A stretch of 64,000 nucleotides of DNA, taken from assembly GCA_026261815.1 (NCBI GenBank), contig JAMPIT010000541.1, positions 62,001-126,000 on the forward strand. The letters run 5' to 3'. The DNA is from Monarcha castaneiventris obscurior. Lineage: Eukaryota > Chordata > Aves > Passeriformes > Monarchidae. Below, one piece after another: positions 1 to 10,736 of this stretch. The notes under the pieces were generated by a model. The model had not been told where the DNA came from, did not search any database, and saw only the letters and a list, made by a program, of their open reading frames with translations. The translations under genes were made by a program, and so were the position numbers. The stretch's first letter is position 1; every line of letters starts with the position of its first letter.

Positions 1-1000
1 TTTAGAGAGGGAAAAAATAAGGAAATGAGCCATTTTGGACACTGTTCACCAGGGACAGGCTCTGCAGCAATGCCCAGATATTATTTATTCAGCACATTCA
101 GAGTTACCACGCTGGAATGAAAGCAAAGAAACAAATGCCAATTAAATGTAGGGGTAGTACCAAAATGCCAAAGAGCAGCACAGGCTGGATTGTGGCTGAA
201 GCTGCTGTGCAGAGTCGCTGTTCAGCTCCTCCTGAGGGTGGCCAGGCTCAGGATGGAGGTGCTGAAGGGCTTCCTTGGCCATGGATGCTGGGGAAGCAGA
301 GGACGGCCCCATTGTGCAGGACAGCAGCATAACCCCCGAATTTCTGTGCCATTCAATGCTCCAAGCTCCTGGGGATGGCAATTTCCATATTTCAAGGTGG
401 TTTTGGTCACAGGCACAAGAGTTCAGTGGCGTTCCCCTTTGACCCTGCTCTCTACTCAAAAGGATTTAATTCTGGAGGTAAAGGATGTGACAAATTCCCA
501 CTCAAAGAGGAAGGGAATGTTGCTGTCCCTCCCCCAGCTCTGCAGCCCTACCTGGTGTCTCTTGCCATCAGCCGGGAATGCAGGGCCGGCTGTGCCGGAC
601 AGAAGGGGAAGGATGCTCCGTGCCATCCCAGCCCCTCTCCTGCCATCCAGAGGCAGCAGCCCCGCAGGGATTTGGGGAATCACCGCTGCCCTGAGCTGGG
701 TGTGTCCCCAGGGCTGAACCTGTCCCACCCTTTCCGGGAAAGAGATCCCTCAGAACACCATGGAACTCATCTGCTGAGGCAAAGGAGAAGGAGTTTCTTC
801 CCTGGGGCCCAGGCAGTGAGGGTCATTCCATGGGGAATGGAGCCAGGGAACAGGACTGAGCCCGGCTACTCTGCTTGGAGCCACGTGGAGCTGGGAGGGA
901 GGAGGAAATCCATGCTCCAGTGTGCTCCCTGCAGAGCATCCCTCCCACATCACCCGTGGCACTGCCCTGCTCCCTTCTCCTGCAGGAATAAACCACCACA
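1..1000. repeat. Segmental duplication block A, copy 1
   Basis: From about position 55 this block is near-identical to 5914-6880, and its first ~90 bases recur at 24656-24745. Its right part (about 750-900) is related to the 3' flank of the receptor gene at 24989-25978, including the stretch around that gene's poly(A) signal. It therefore looks like an old receptor 3' flank that was copied. ORFs of 60-210 codons here are open in several frames and match no protein I recognise. Confidence 0.8.
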
Positions 1001-1161
1001 GGGAGGGTGATCCCGGGGATATTTATTGATCATGTGATTCAAGGAATCCCTCAGCCACTGTCCCGGCGTCCTTCAGCTGTGCAGGGAAAGGGATCAACAG
1101 GCTCAGAGTGATTGTGTCCCTGGTGTCATCATTGCTGTTGGCAGTGTTTCCTTCTGGCTCC

Positions 1162-2007
1162 TCAAAGGTACTCAAAGGCCTCCCTTAGGGACTCCTTGGA
1201 GCAGGGCCTTTTGTACATCCCCACTAAGAAGTAGATTAAGGGTTTGATGCTGCTGTGGATGCAGGCGAGCAGGAAAACAACCTGGGAGGACACAACGATG
1301 TAACCGAGCTTATTCAGGAAATTCATGAGGCTGAGGAGGAGAGTGAAGAGCGCCATGAGGAGGATAATGATGTCACTCCTCTTGGGTGTCTCCTTCGGGC
1401 ATCCGCATGTGGCCTTAACGAAGAGGTTTGTGCTGGAAATGACCACGGGTACAGCAATGAGGATCAGGATGATGATGAACATGGAGGTGAGAGCCACCCG
1501 GCAGTGCTCCTGCTCGTGGGCTGGGCACAGGAATGTCACCATGGGAATGGCAGTGATGACAGTGAAGACAGCCCAGAACAGGGCCAAAATCAGCATCCAC
1601 TGCAGGCGCTTGGGAAGGTCATAGAGGCAGCAGAACTTGCAGAGGATGATGCTGATGGCTATCAGCGACAACAGTCCCCAGTAGTAGGAGGCCATAGACA
1701 GCTGGAAAATGAAGCTCACGTACACAGGGGGCATGATAAGAGAGCAGGTCACATCCTGCAGCAGGAAGAGCAGGGCGGAGGGGAGTGCGAAGAGGAGGAA
1801 GAGGAAGTCAGTGACAGCCAGGCCAAAAAAGAAGAGAACAAATTCGTCCAAGCTGAGGAGCCGGAGGGCAGCCCCGTTCCCAGCCAGCCCACAGAGGCAG
1901 ATGAGCAGTGTCACACTGTGTATGGCCACGTTGGTGACATCTATCTCACACAGATCGGCTCCTTCGGTGGGTGAGGCAGCAGGTGGCGACACGGAGCTCA
2001 GCTCCAT
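1162..2007 (-). CDS. Mas-related GPCR-like receptor (array gene 1), ERC motif deleted
   Basis: Predicted seven-transmembrane receptor of the Mas-related (MRGPR) family, 281 residues in one exon, acting at the plasma membrane. The TM1 Asn (LAGNG, N44), TM2 Asp (AVTDF, D67) and the extracellular loop block FLCPAHEQEHC are present. Two activation motifs are altered. The end of TM3 jumps from ISI (118-120) to ILCKFCC, a net loss of five residues relative to the gene at 16328-17254 that removes the ERC/DRY site. TM7 reads KPLIY (255-259) instead of NPxxY. The C-tail is short (ends EAFEYL). The start is the ATG shared by all array copies; a splice-acceptor-like CAG lies just upstream on the minus strand (AG as CT at 2017-2018). 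A minus-strand AATAAA lies at 1022-1027, about 135 bases past the stop. It is an intact ORF, but signalling competence is doubtful. Ligand unknown. Confidence 0.85.
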   Translation of the reverse strand: MELSSVSPPAASPTEGADLCEIDVTNVAIHSVTLLICLCGLAGNGAALRLLSLDEFVLFFFGLAVTDFLFLLFALPSALLFLLQDVTCSLIMPPVYVSFIFQLSMASYYWGLLSLIAISIILCKFCCLYDLPKRLQWMLILALFWAVFTVITAIPMVTFLCPAHEQEHCRVALTSMFIIILILIAVPVVISSTNLFVKATCGCPKETPKRSDIIILLMALFTLLLSLMNFLNKLGYIVVSSQVVFLLACIHSSIKPLIYFLVGMYKRPCSKESLREAFEYL

Positions 2008-2230
2008 GGATGGACGCTGGGCAGGCGCTGGGATGTGGCCCCGGCTGTGGTCAGAGTGGATGGGCAGTCAGTGCTTGGAGAATCCAGGGCTGGAGCAAGC
2101 GGCTCCTCAGCAGCTCCCTGCAGCGGGAAGGATTCGGTGGAGAGAAGTGAGATATGCAGGGGAGGAGGGTGGTGGAAATGGTGGGGTGGGAGAGGGAGGT
2201 GGGAGGGTTGGGCTGTTTGGCAGGGGATTG
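1981..2230. repeat. Conserved 5' flank module of array gene 1
   Basis: The ~240 bases upstream of the receptor ATG recur nearly unchanged upstream of every array gene (7860-8110, 12960-13200, 17250-17480, 23070-23290). It probably holds the end of a 5' intron or 5'UTR sequence. No TATA box is obvious. Confidence 0.65.
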
Positions 2231-2309
2231 ATAAATAAAATAGGAAATAAAAATATTCAGCTCCCCTGCAGCTGTTCAAAGACCAACCGGCCAAAAAGAT
2301 AAGAGGATT

Positions 2310-3906
2310 TAAATGTGTGGACACAGGATGATAAACGTGGCTGGAGGCAGTGCAGGAACAGATCAGGAGGCCTGCAGTGGTTCTGGGGCAAGTTCTGTAC
2401 CAAGCAGCAACAGTGAATGGCCAAAGGAACAGTTCAAGGCAAGGTCACCTATAATGTGGCAGCACTCAGTGAATACGAGCACCAGAGACCCCTCTTGGTG
2501 AACCTCCAGGATCATGAAAGGACTCCCAGGAGAAGGTGGATGCGTGGATATGACTCCTAGGAAAGTGATGTTTATGTATCAGACAAAAACACGCTTTAAT
2601 GCCTCTGTGTGTTTATAATGGATAAAACCCCTGCTGTAAAGTCTCCCCACACACACAGAACAAAGAGAGATCCTTCTGTGTGTCCTGTTCAGGTAAAGAA
2701 TTCCTGATTCCTCATGATTCCCATTGTGTTAGAAAGTTTATTCCAGCCCCTTTTGGTATCAAGATGCAGAATTGAAGAGCAGGGCAGAGCAGGGAGGATC
2801 TGGGGAGGGCACTGCGGTCACCGGGAGAGGGAGGCAGGAGCAGAGCAGCTGCAGGAGGAGAGGAAGGTGGGGCAGGGAGGAAGGAGAACATTCCACTGAC
2901 CTGTTCCCTGTGGGGCAGCAGCAGGCACAGGGGTTCTGTCCCCATCAGCGGCGCTTCCTGGCACCCCTTGCTCCTTTGGGATCCGTGTCCTAAAGCGGCT
3001 CCTCCCAGGTCAGTAACACCAAGGAGAAAGTGCCCAGATCAGCAGGAGGTGCCCACTGCTGTCCTACCAGCTCCTCTCTGTGCCCTGTCCTGGTGTTATT
3101 TCCCAGGACTCGGTGGCGTCGGAAATGGCAGCTTTGGCTACGTCAGAGTTCCACTTCCTTCGAGTCATTTCTCTTAGGACTGTTTTGCTACAGAGGAAGT
3201 GACTTTTGTTAGACGCCGCACATGAACAGTTTTGCAAATGTCCCATCATTTCCTCCTGGTTAGAAACACTCCTTCCCTGCAGAATGTCCCACTCTCTGCC
3301 TTCCCTCTCCCGACAGGTTTCTGCCATTCCTCGTTTCTCTCCCCTGAGGTGTCCTTGTCACTCCAGCAGCACTGGAATGCTGGCGGTGCTGGCAGTTCTG
3401 GTGAGGGAACCTGGTGCTTGTCAGAAGCAACTCCCATTCCGGGAAGAGCTCCGGGATTATTGCCAACACCGGCCCTGGGCCCAAGGAAGCACACTCAGCT
3501 GCTCCCCATCCTGTTCCCATCCTATCCTCATCCCTGCTCCCCATCCCATCCCCAGCCCGCTCTCCATGCTCACCCCATCCCATTCCATCGCATCCCGCAG
3601 CTTTCCCAGAGCGCAGCCGCTCCCCGCTCCGAGCGCGGCCCGTCGGGCTCTGCTGCCCTCCGGTGGGGCCATTTGGGATCGCCGGCATCCGGACCCCTTC
3701 CAACCCCTTCTGACCCTCTGCTGACCCCTCCGAAACCGCCTGCAACACCCCACACACTCCTTCTTCCCCCGGGAACACCTTCCCCCCCAAGAGCCCCGCT
3801 GCTGCCCTGCTCCAGCCGGGACCCCGGCAGTGTCTCTGCTCCTCCTGCCTGTGGAGTTCTGGGGCCCAGGAGGGAGGAGGAAAGCTCAGCTCCCATGTGC
3901 TCTGCA
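2310..3906. repeat. 1.6-kb non-coding tandem repeat, copy 1
   Basis: Ordered sub-blocks: a stretch starting ACACAGGATGATAAACGTGG, a block with a CA-rich piece around 2650, a GA-rich block around 2800, a block around 3130 containing TTTGGCTACGTCAGAG, and a CpG-rich block at 3590-3700. The same order occurs at about 8190, 17567 and 19201. Reading frames are not conserved between copies, so I do not call it coding. Confidence 0.75.
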
Positions 3907-4135
3907 GGAGCACACAGGATGCTAAACGTGGCTCAGGCAGTGCAGAAACAGATCAGGAGGCCTGCGGTGGTTCTGGGGCAAGTTCTGTACCAAGCAGCAA
4001 CAGTGCATGGCCAAAGTAAAAGTTCAAGGCAAGGCCACCTTTAATGTGGCAGCACTCACTGAATACGAGCACCAGAGACCCCTCTTGGTGAACCTCCAGG
4101 ATCATGAAAGGACTTCGAGGAGGAGGTGGAGGCAT
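3907..4135. repeat. 1.6-kb tandem repeat, truncated copy
   Basis: Only the first ~220 bases of the repeat are present. The sequence then switches to the receptor 3'-flank type. Confidence 0.7.
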
Positions 4136-4337
4136 GGAAACGAGCAGCAGTTGCTGGGAGCAGACGGAGTTTCTGAGCAGCTGCAGAGGAGCTGAGCCCA
4201 GGGGCTGCTCCCCAAGGCCCAGGCCTAAGGAACATTTCTCAGATCCCAGTGCAGAGATCCTGGAAAGGGTGAGGGGATGCACCAGCCCAGGGAGGGTGAT
4301 CCTGTGGATATTTATTGATCGGGGACTCAGGGAATCC
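4136..4337 (-). repeat. Orphan receptor 3' flank
   Basis: Homologous to 11810-12001 and 16080-16266, the 3' flanks of two intact array genes, including the minus-strand poly(A) signal in the TATTTATTGATC context near 4310. Here it is cut off from its coding part by the LTR-type insertion that follows. Confidence 0.7.
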
Positions 4338-5690
4338 TGCTGTTGAAGCCAAACAGGACGGGGAGCCTGGAGAGGCTCCGTGAGCTTTTATTATTGTATC
4401 AGTCTCATACACAGCATTGAGGCATTAGAGATGATACTGATGTCTGTATAACTCAGGTCACAACAACAAAGTGTTTATGTAGCTTGGGACATAAGGTATC
4501 TATGTAACCTTAATATCAATATAACCCAAATCATGAATTTTTATCAATATAATTTGAAGAATATTAATATAACCTGAAGCATAACTTTTTACACTTACAT
4601 AGCCTAAATCATAGCTTTTACTTATGCAGCCTGAATCATAACTTCTATACCTATAACCTGATGCTTATAGCCTGAATCATAACTTTTGATATCCATATAA
4701 TCTAATATGAATATATTCCTATACAATGTATTGGCTAGTATATAGTTACCTAGTTGCTTATACGCAGAATAGAGAAAAAGAAAAGAGATAAAAACTTACC
4801 AGGTGTATAGCTTTAGAGATAAATAAGAGTAGTACTAATGAGAAATTGGCAGGCTGAAGCCAATTATCCACAAAACAAAGAATTTAGGCCAGTTAAGACC
4901 AGATAGACTGAAGGCCATCACACCTGCGCATGCCTCGAAGACAAAGTTGAAAAGTTCAAGTGTGAAGAAGACTTTAGAAGCCTTCATCAAAGACCCCCAA
5001 AGACCCCCGAATTGGGGAAGTGCATACACAGTGCAAAGAATTATCTAATAACCATAAGACCATGCTGTGTAAATTAGTTCTGGCATGTATGTGATGATGC
5101 TGTAATGACACAGGAACATTATGCAAAATGTTACTGTATAAATAAACCACCACACTTGACAAAGGCGGGTGAGTTAGGAGGAGAAATCCCCCTCACCACC
5201 AGCGCTGCAATAAACAAACACCTGCCCTACAGACATCGGGCTGTGGGGATTTATTTCCAGCCTATCTTTCGGGCATCAATGCCAGCTGGCGCTGCGCAGG
5301 GAACCCGAGGATTTCCTGGTTACAGAGCATTCTTAAAAGTTTATCAACCAATAGCAGATATTCTAAAAGTTACAGACAGCTGTTTTAACCAACCTTCTAT
5401 ACCGCACGTACATTTGTTATAAACAATACTTGCTTGTTTTATACCTCATATAACAACACACAATATTCCATTATTAAGCTTAACTTTATTATTTGCAACT
5501 CTAAAAGCTATCTCAGCTAGGCCTAGAAATTTTAACCATTGTTTTAATGTCCTTGCTTTGTTGTATAATTGTATCTTCTTTAATGTTTTTGCAGCCAAAG
5601 CTATTCCCTAAAATCTTTGCTTTATTCTTAAAACTTGCTTTTATTTCTCACGCTTTAGAAGCCCTTCTACCCTTTTTTGTGTTTCCCACA
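4338..5690 (+). mobile_element. LTR-type endogenous retroviral insertion with 6-bp target duplication
   Basis: A 1,353-bp insertion begins with TG, ends with CA, and is flanked by the direct repeat GAATCC (4332-4337 and 5691-5696). The uninterrupted target is seen in sister units (CAGGGAATCCCTCAGCC near 11995). A 6-bp duplication suits class II (ERVK-like) elements. Inside are about eight degenerate copies of a ~28-base unit (ATAACCTGAATCATAACTTT type, 4540-4700), a TATAAATAAA at 5137-5146 and an AATAAA at 5209-5214. The stretch 4850-5030 is homologous to the LTR at 31002-31841. A primer-binding-site-like TGGCGCTGCGCAGGGAAC lies at 5287-5304, two bases after a CA, so this could be an LTR plus a short internal remnant rather than one long solo LTR. 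No gag, pol or env reading frame is visible. Confidence 0.8.
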
Positions 5691-5912
5691 GAATCCCTCA
5701 GCCACTGTCCCGGGGTCCCTCAGCAGTGCAGTGGGAGGGATCAGCAGGCTCAGAGCAGAGTGTCCATGGCAGCACCATTGCTGCGGGCTGTGTTTTCCTC
5801 TGTCTCCTCAAAGACCCTCCGGAGGGAGAGCCAGAGGGACCCCATGGAGCAGGGCTCCAGCACCTCCCCACCAAGGAGTAGATGAAGGGTTTGATGGTGC
5901 TGTGGATGCAGG
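5691..5912 (-). pseudogene. Truncated Mas-related receptor relic (C-terminal end only)
   Basis: Matches the 3' end of the array receptors (compare 11996-12225). On the minus strand the TM7 region reads CIHSTIKPFIYSLVG, again with KP in place of NP. A single-base deletion relative to intact copies (in the GAGCAGGGCTCC stretch near 5847) shifts the frame in the tail. Everything 5' of TM7 is missing: at 5912/5913 the sequence jumps into block A. Its 3' flank was separated by the LTR insertion at 4338-5690. It is a dead sixth member of the array. Confidence 0.8.
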
Positions 5913-5913
5913 T

Positions 5914-6880
5914 GACAGGCTCTGCAGCAAAGCCCAGATATTATTTATTCAGCATATTCAGAGTTACCACGTTAGAATGAAAGCAAAGAAACAAATGCCA
6001 ATTAAATGTAGGGGTAGTACCAAAATGACAAAGAGCAGCACAGGCTGGATTGTGGCTGAAGCTGCTGTGCAGAGTCGCTGTTCAGCTCCTCCTGAGGGTG
6101 GCCAGGCTCAGGATGGAGGTGCTGAAGGGCTTCCTTGGCCATGGACGCTGGGGAAGTAGAGGACGGCCCCATTGTGCAGGACAGCAGCATAACCCCTGAA
6201 TTTCTGTGCCATTCAATGCTCCAAGCTCCTGGGGATGGCAATTTCCATATTTCAAGGTGGTTTTGGTCACAGACACAAGAGTTCAGTGGAGTTCACCTTC
6301 GACCCTGCTCTTTACTCAGAAGGATTTAATTCTGGAATTGAAGGATGTGACAAATTCCCACTTAAAGAGGAAGGGAATGTTGCTGTCCCTCCCCCAGCTC
6401 TGCAGCCCTACCTGGTGTCTCTTGCCATCAGCCGGGAATGCAGGGCCGGCTGTGCCGGACAGAAGGGGAAGGATGCTCCGTGCCATCCCAGCCCCTCTCC
6501 TGCCATCCAGAGGCAGCAGCCCCGCAGGGATTTGGGGAATCACCGCTGCCCCGAGCTGGGTGTGTCCCCAGGGCTGAACCTGTCCCACCCTCTCCGGGAA
6601 AGAGATCCCTCAGAACACCATGGAACTCATCTGCTGAGGCAAAGGAGAAGGAGTTTATTTCATGGGGCCCAGGCAGTGAGGGTCATTCCATGGGGAATGG
6701 AGCCAGGGAACAGGACTGAGCCCGGCTACTCTGCTTGGAGCCACGTGGAGCTGGGAGGGAGGAGGAAATCCATGCTCCAGTGTGCTCCCTGCAGAGCATC
6801 CCTCCCACATCGCCTGTGGCACTGCCCTGCTCCCTTCTCCTGCAGGAATAAACCACCACAGGGAGGGTGATCCCGTGGAT
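5914..6880. repeat. Segmental duplication block A, copy 2
   Basis: Near-identical to 55-1020, with only scattered substitutions. It sits directly 3' of the receptor at 7011-7883 and carries the minus-strand poly(A) region at its right end. Confidence 0.8.
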
Positions 6881-7010
6881 ATTTATTGATCAGGTGACTC
6901 AGGGAATCCCTCAGCCACTGTACCTGGGTCCTTCTGCAGCACAGGGGAAGGAATCAACAGGCTCAGATTACCAAGACCATGGCAGCATCTTTGCTGCTGG
7001 GAGCATTTTC

Positions 7011-7883
7011 TTATTGCTCCTCAAAGACCCTCCGGAGGGATTCCCTGAGGGACCCCACAGAGCAGGGGCTCCAGCACCTCCCCACCAAGAAGTAGATGAA
7101 GGGTTTGATGGTGCTTTGGATGCAGGTGAGAAGGAAAAAAACCTGTGAGGACACACCAGTGTAGCCAAACTGCTGCAGGAAATTCCAGAGACTCAGGAGA
7201 AGAGTGAAGAGCACAAGGAGGAAGACAACGATGTCGCGCCTCGTGGGTCGCTGCTTCTTGGAGCCACACTTGGCCTTGATGAAATTGATTGATCTGGAAA
7301 TGAGCACGGGTGCAGCAAAGAGGAGCAGGGTGAGGGCAAACACGGAGGTGAAACCCGCCCGGCAGTGCTGCTGCTCATGTGATGGGCACAGGAATGTCAC
7401 CGTGGGAATGGCAGTGAAGAGAGCGAAGAAGGCCCAGAATTGGACACTTTTGACCACCCACAGCAGGCGCTCGGGAAGGTCCCAGCGGCAGAAGAGCCAG
7501 CAGAGCTTGTCCATGTCCAAAGTGGTGCTGAAGGATGTCAGCCGGAACAGTGCCCAGTAGCAGGAGACCATTGACAGCTGGAAAAGGAATCTCAGGTACA
7601 CCTGGGGCATTAGAGGCGAGCAGGACATGTCCTCCTGCAGGAAGAGCAGGGTGGAGGGGACCGCGACAAGGAGGAAGAGGAAGTCGGCGACAGCCAGGTC
7701 AAAGATGAATTCGGTAATGTCGTTCATAACAATAAGCCAGAGCACAACCCCGTTCGAGGGCAGCCCACAGAGGCAGATGAGCAGTGTCACACTGTGTATG
7801 GCCACGTTGGTGACATCTATCTCACACAGATCGGCTCCTTCGGTGGGTGAGGCAGCAGGTGGCGACACGGAGCTCAGCTCCAT
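7011..7883 (-). CDS. Mas-related GPCR-like receptor (array gene 2)
   Basis: Predicted seven-transmembrane MRGPR-family receptor, 290 residues, single exon. The first 41 residues are identical to array gene 1 (MELSSVSPPAASPTEG...). TM2 keeps its Asp (AVADF, D67) and the second extracellular loop keeps CPSHEQQHC. The TM3 end reads TLD (121-123) where the family has ERC, followed by LCWLFCRWDLP. TM7 reads KPFIY (260-264) instead of NPxxY. The TM1 motif is PSNG rather than the usual AGNG/PGNG. The tail ends SLRESLRRVFEEQ. A minus-strand AATAAA lies at 6882-6887, about 125 bases past the stop. The intact frame argues against a fresh pseudogene. Ligand and coupling unknown. Confidence 0.85.
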   Translation of the reverse strand: MELSSVSPPAASPTEGADLCEIDVTNVAIHSVTLLICLCGLPSNGVVLWLIVMNDITEFIFDLAVADFLFLLVAVPSTLLFLQEDMSCSPLMPQVYLRFLFQLSMVSCYWALFRLTSFSTTLDMDKLCWLFCRWDLPERLLWVVKSVQFWAFFALFTAIPTVTFLCPSHEQQHCRAGFTSVFALTLLLFAAPVLISRSINFIKAKCGSKKQRPTRRDIVVFLLVLFTLLLSLWNFLQQFGYTGVSSQVFFLLTCIQSTIKPFIYFLVGRCWSPCSVGSLRESLRRVFEEQ

Positions 7884-8110
7884 GGATGGACGCTGGGCAG
7901 GCGCTGGGATGTGGCCCCGGCTGTGGTCAGAGTGGATGGGCAGTCAGTGCTTGGAGAATCCAGGGCTGGAGCAAGCGGCTCCTCAGCAGCTCCCTGCAGC
8001 GGGAAGGATTCGGTGGAGAGAAGTGAGATGTGCAGGGGAGGAGGGCGGTGGAAATGGTGGTGTGGGAGTGGGAGGTGGGAGGGTTGGGCTGTTTGGCAGG
8101 AGATTGACAA
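7860..8110. repeat. Conserved 5' flank module of array gene 2
   Basis: Near-identical to 1981-2230, diverging only after about 8100. Confidence 0.65.
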
Positions 8111-8189
8111 ATAACAAAGAGAATAAACATTTTCATATCTCCAAAGTTGCTGAAGGACCTACTAGTGAAAAAGATAGAAAGATTTAAAT

Positions 8190-9796
8190 GTGTGCACACG
8201 GAGCAAGAAATGACGCTGGAGGCAGTGGAGAAACAGATCAGGAGGCCTGCAGTGGTTCTGGGGCAAGTTCTGTAACAAGAAGCAACAGTGCACACCCAGA
8301 AAAATAATTCAAGGCAAGGTCACCTTTAATACTGAAGCGTTCAGTGAATATGACCAGCAGAGACTGGTTAATTAATCTGCAGCATCATGAAAAAACTTCC
8401 AGTAGGAGACGGATTCATGGAAATGAGTTCTAGGAAAGTGATTTTTGTGTTTTAGGTAAGAAAGAGGTTTTAATGACAATTTGTGTTTATAATGGATAAA
8501 ACCCTGCTGTAAAGTCTCCCCACACACACAGAACAAGGAGAGATCCTTCTGTGTGTGCTGCACAGGTAAAGAATTCCTGCCTCCTCCTGCTTCCCATAGA
8601 GTTACAAAGTTTATTCTGGCCCATCTGTGTATTAAGATACAGATGGGATGCACAGGGGAGTGGGGGGGGATCCGGGGAGGGCACTGCGGTCACCGGGAGA
8701 GGGTGGCAGGAACAGAGCAGCTGCAGGAGGAGAGGAAGGTGGGGCAGGGAGGAAGGAGAACATTCCACTGACCTGTTCCCTGTGGGGCAGCAGCAGGCAC
8801 AGGGGGTCTGTCTCCATCAGCGGCGCTTCCTGGCACCCCTTGCTCCTTTGGGATCCATATCCTAAAGCGGCTTCTCCCATGTCAGAAACACCAAGGAGAA
8901 AGTGCCCAGATCAGCAGCAGGTGCCCACTGCTGTCCCACCAGCTCCTCTCCGTGCCCTGTCCCGGTGCTGCTCTCCAGGCTCGGGGCAGTCAAGGCAAGT
9001 CGGAAATTGCGACTTTGGCTACGTCAGAGCTCCACTTCCTCTGAGTCATTTGTCATATTTTGGCTTTTTGTCCACTAAGGAAGTAACTTTTGCCAGAACC
9101 TCCAAATGAAGAATTTTGCGATTGCCTCATAATTTCCTCCTGCTTAGAAACACTCCTTCCCTGCACAATGTCCCACTCTCTGCCTTCAGTCTCCCGACAG
9201 GCTTCTACCATTCCTCATTTCTCTTCCCTGAGGGGTCATGGTGCCTCCAGCAGCACAGGAATGCTGGCAGTGCTGGCAGTGCTGCTGAGGCAGCCTGGTA
9301 CCTGTCAGAAGCAACTCCCATTCCGGGAAGAGCTCCGGGATTATTGCCAACACCGGCCCTGGGCCCAAGGAAGCACAGCTCAGCTCCTCCCCATCCTGTT
9401 CCCATCCCATCCTCATCCCTGCTCCCCATCCCATCCCCAGCCCGCTCTCCATGCTCACCCCATCCCATCCCATCGCATCCCGCAGCTTTCCCAGAGCGCA
9501 GCCGCTCCCCGCTCCGAGCGCGGCCCGTCGGGCTCTGCTGCCCTCCGGTGGGGCCATTTGGGATCGCCGGCATCCGGACCCCTTCCAACCCCTTCTGACC
9601 CTCTGCTGACCCCTCCGAAACCGCCTCCAACAGCCCAGACACTCCTTCTTCCCCCGGGAACACCTTCCCCCGCAAGAGCCCCGCTGCTGCCCTGCTCCAG
9701 CCGGGACCCCGGCAGTGTCTCTGCTCCTCCTGCCTGTGGAGTTCTGGGGCCCAGGAGGGAGGAGGAAAGCTCAGCTCCCATGTGCTCTGCAGGAGC
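8190..9796. repeat. 1.6-kb non-coding tandem repeat, copy 2
   Basis: Same sub-block order as 2310-3906. The first ~250 bases are more diverged than in other copies, and the CpG-rich block at 9470-9600 is almost unchanged. Confidence 0.75.
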
Positions 9797-10640
9797 ACAC
9801 AGGATGCTAAACGTGGCTGGAGGCAGTGCAGGAACAGATCAGGAGGCCTGCGGTGGTTCTGGGGCAAGTTCTGTACCAAGCAGCAACAGTGCATGGCCAA
9901 AGGAAAAGTTCAAGGCAAGGTCACCTTTAATGTGGCAGCACTCAGTGAATACGAGCACCAGAGACCCCTCTTGGTGAACCTCCAGGATCATGAAAGGACT
10001 TGCAGGAGGAGGTGGATGCATGGAAATCAGTCCCAGGAAAGTGATGTTTATGTATCAGACAAGAAACACGCCTTAATGCCTCTGTGTGGTTATAATGGAT
10101 AAAACTCATTCTGTAAAGTCTCCCCACACACACAGAACAAGGAGAGATCCTCCTGTGTGTCCTGCACAGGTAAAGAATTCCTGCTTTCTCCTGCTTCATA
10201 TTGTGTTAGAAAGTTTATTCCTGCCCCTTTTGGCATCATTTTCCATCCCCAATTCCAACCCTCCCATCGCATCGCATCGCACCGCATCGCATCGCATCCC
10301 ATCCCATCCCAAAGGTTTCCCAGCCGGTGGCCACGTTCCGTCTCTGAGCCTTTCGGGCTCTGCTGCACTCCCGTGGGAAGATTTGGGATCACCGGCATCC
10401 AGACCCCCTCTGACCTCCTCCAGACCCTTCCGGGCTCCTCTGACCCTTCCAGGCTCCTCTGACACCCTCCAGACCCGACCCCGGGGCCGCCTTTTCCCCC
10501 CGAGAGCTCCACTGCTGCCCTGCTCCACCCAGGATCCTGGGCAGTGTCTCTGCTTCTTCTCCCAGCCATTCATGCTCTTATCCCTTAAAATGATCAATTC
10601 AGCAGAGGGGTAACACTGAACAGCTTTTAGCTGAAATTAG
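9797..10640. repeat. 1.6-kb tandem repeat, short variant with CATCG/CCATC array
   Basis: Starts like the other copies. At about 10220 it jumps directly to a short CATCG/CATCC pentamer run (10264-10310) and a diverged CpG-rich block (10310-10560). The same shortened form recurs at 20851-21660. Confidence 0.7.
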
Positions 10641-10736
10641 AACTCATGACTTTAACGTTCCCTACAGGCCTGACCCACTCAGATGTCTCAGGTACACAAA
10701 CACCAGAGAGAGCAGCATTTCTGCCCCATCTGCCAC

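Noticed and set aside
5287..5304. Retroviral primer-binding-site-like sequence proving a provirus
   Set aside because: Suggestive only. The element's right end does not match the LTR end predicted before this site, so I keep it as a possibility, not a separate feature.
9090..9977. 295-codon plus-strand ORF, with similar ORFs at 18465-19379 and 20099-21088
   Set aside because: They lie in the 1.6-kb repeat. Translations agree for part of the length and then continue in different frames because of indels, several frames are open at once, and no domain is recognisable.
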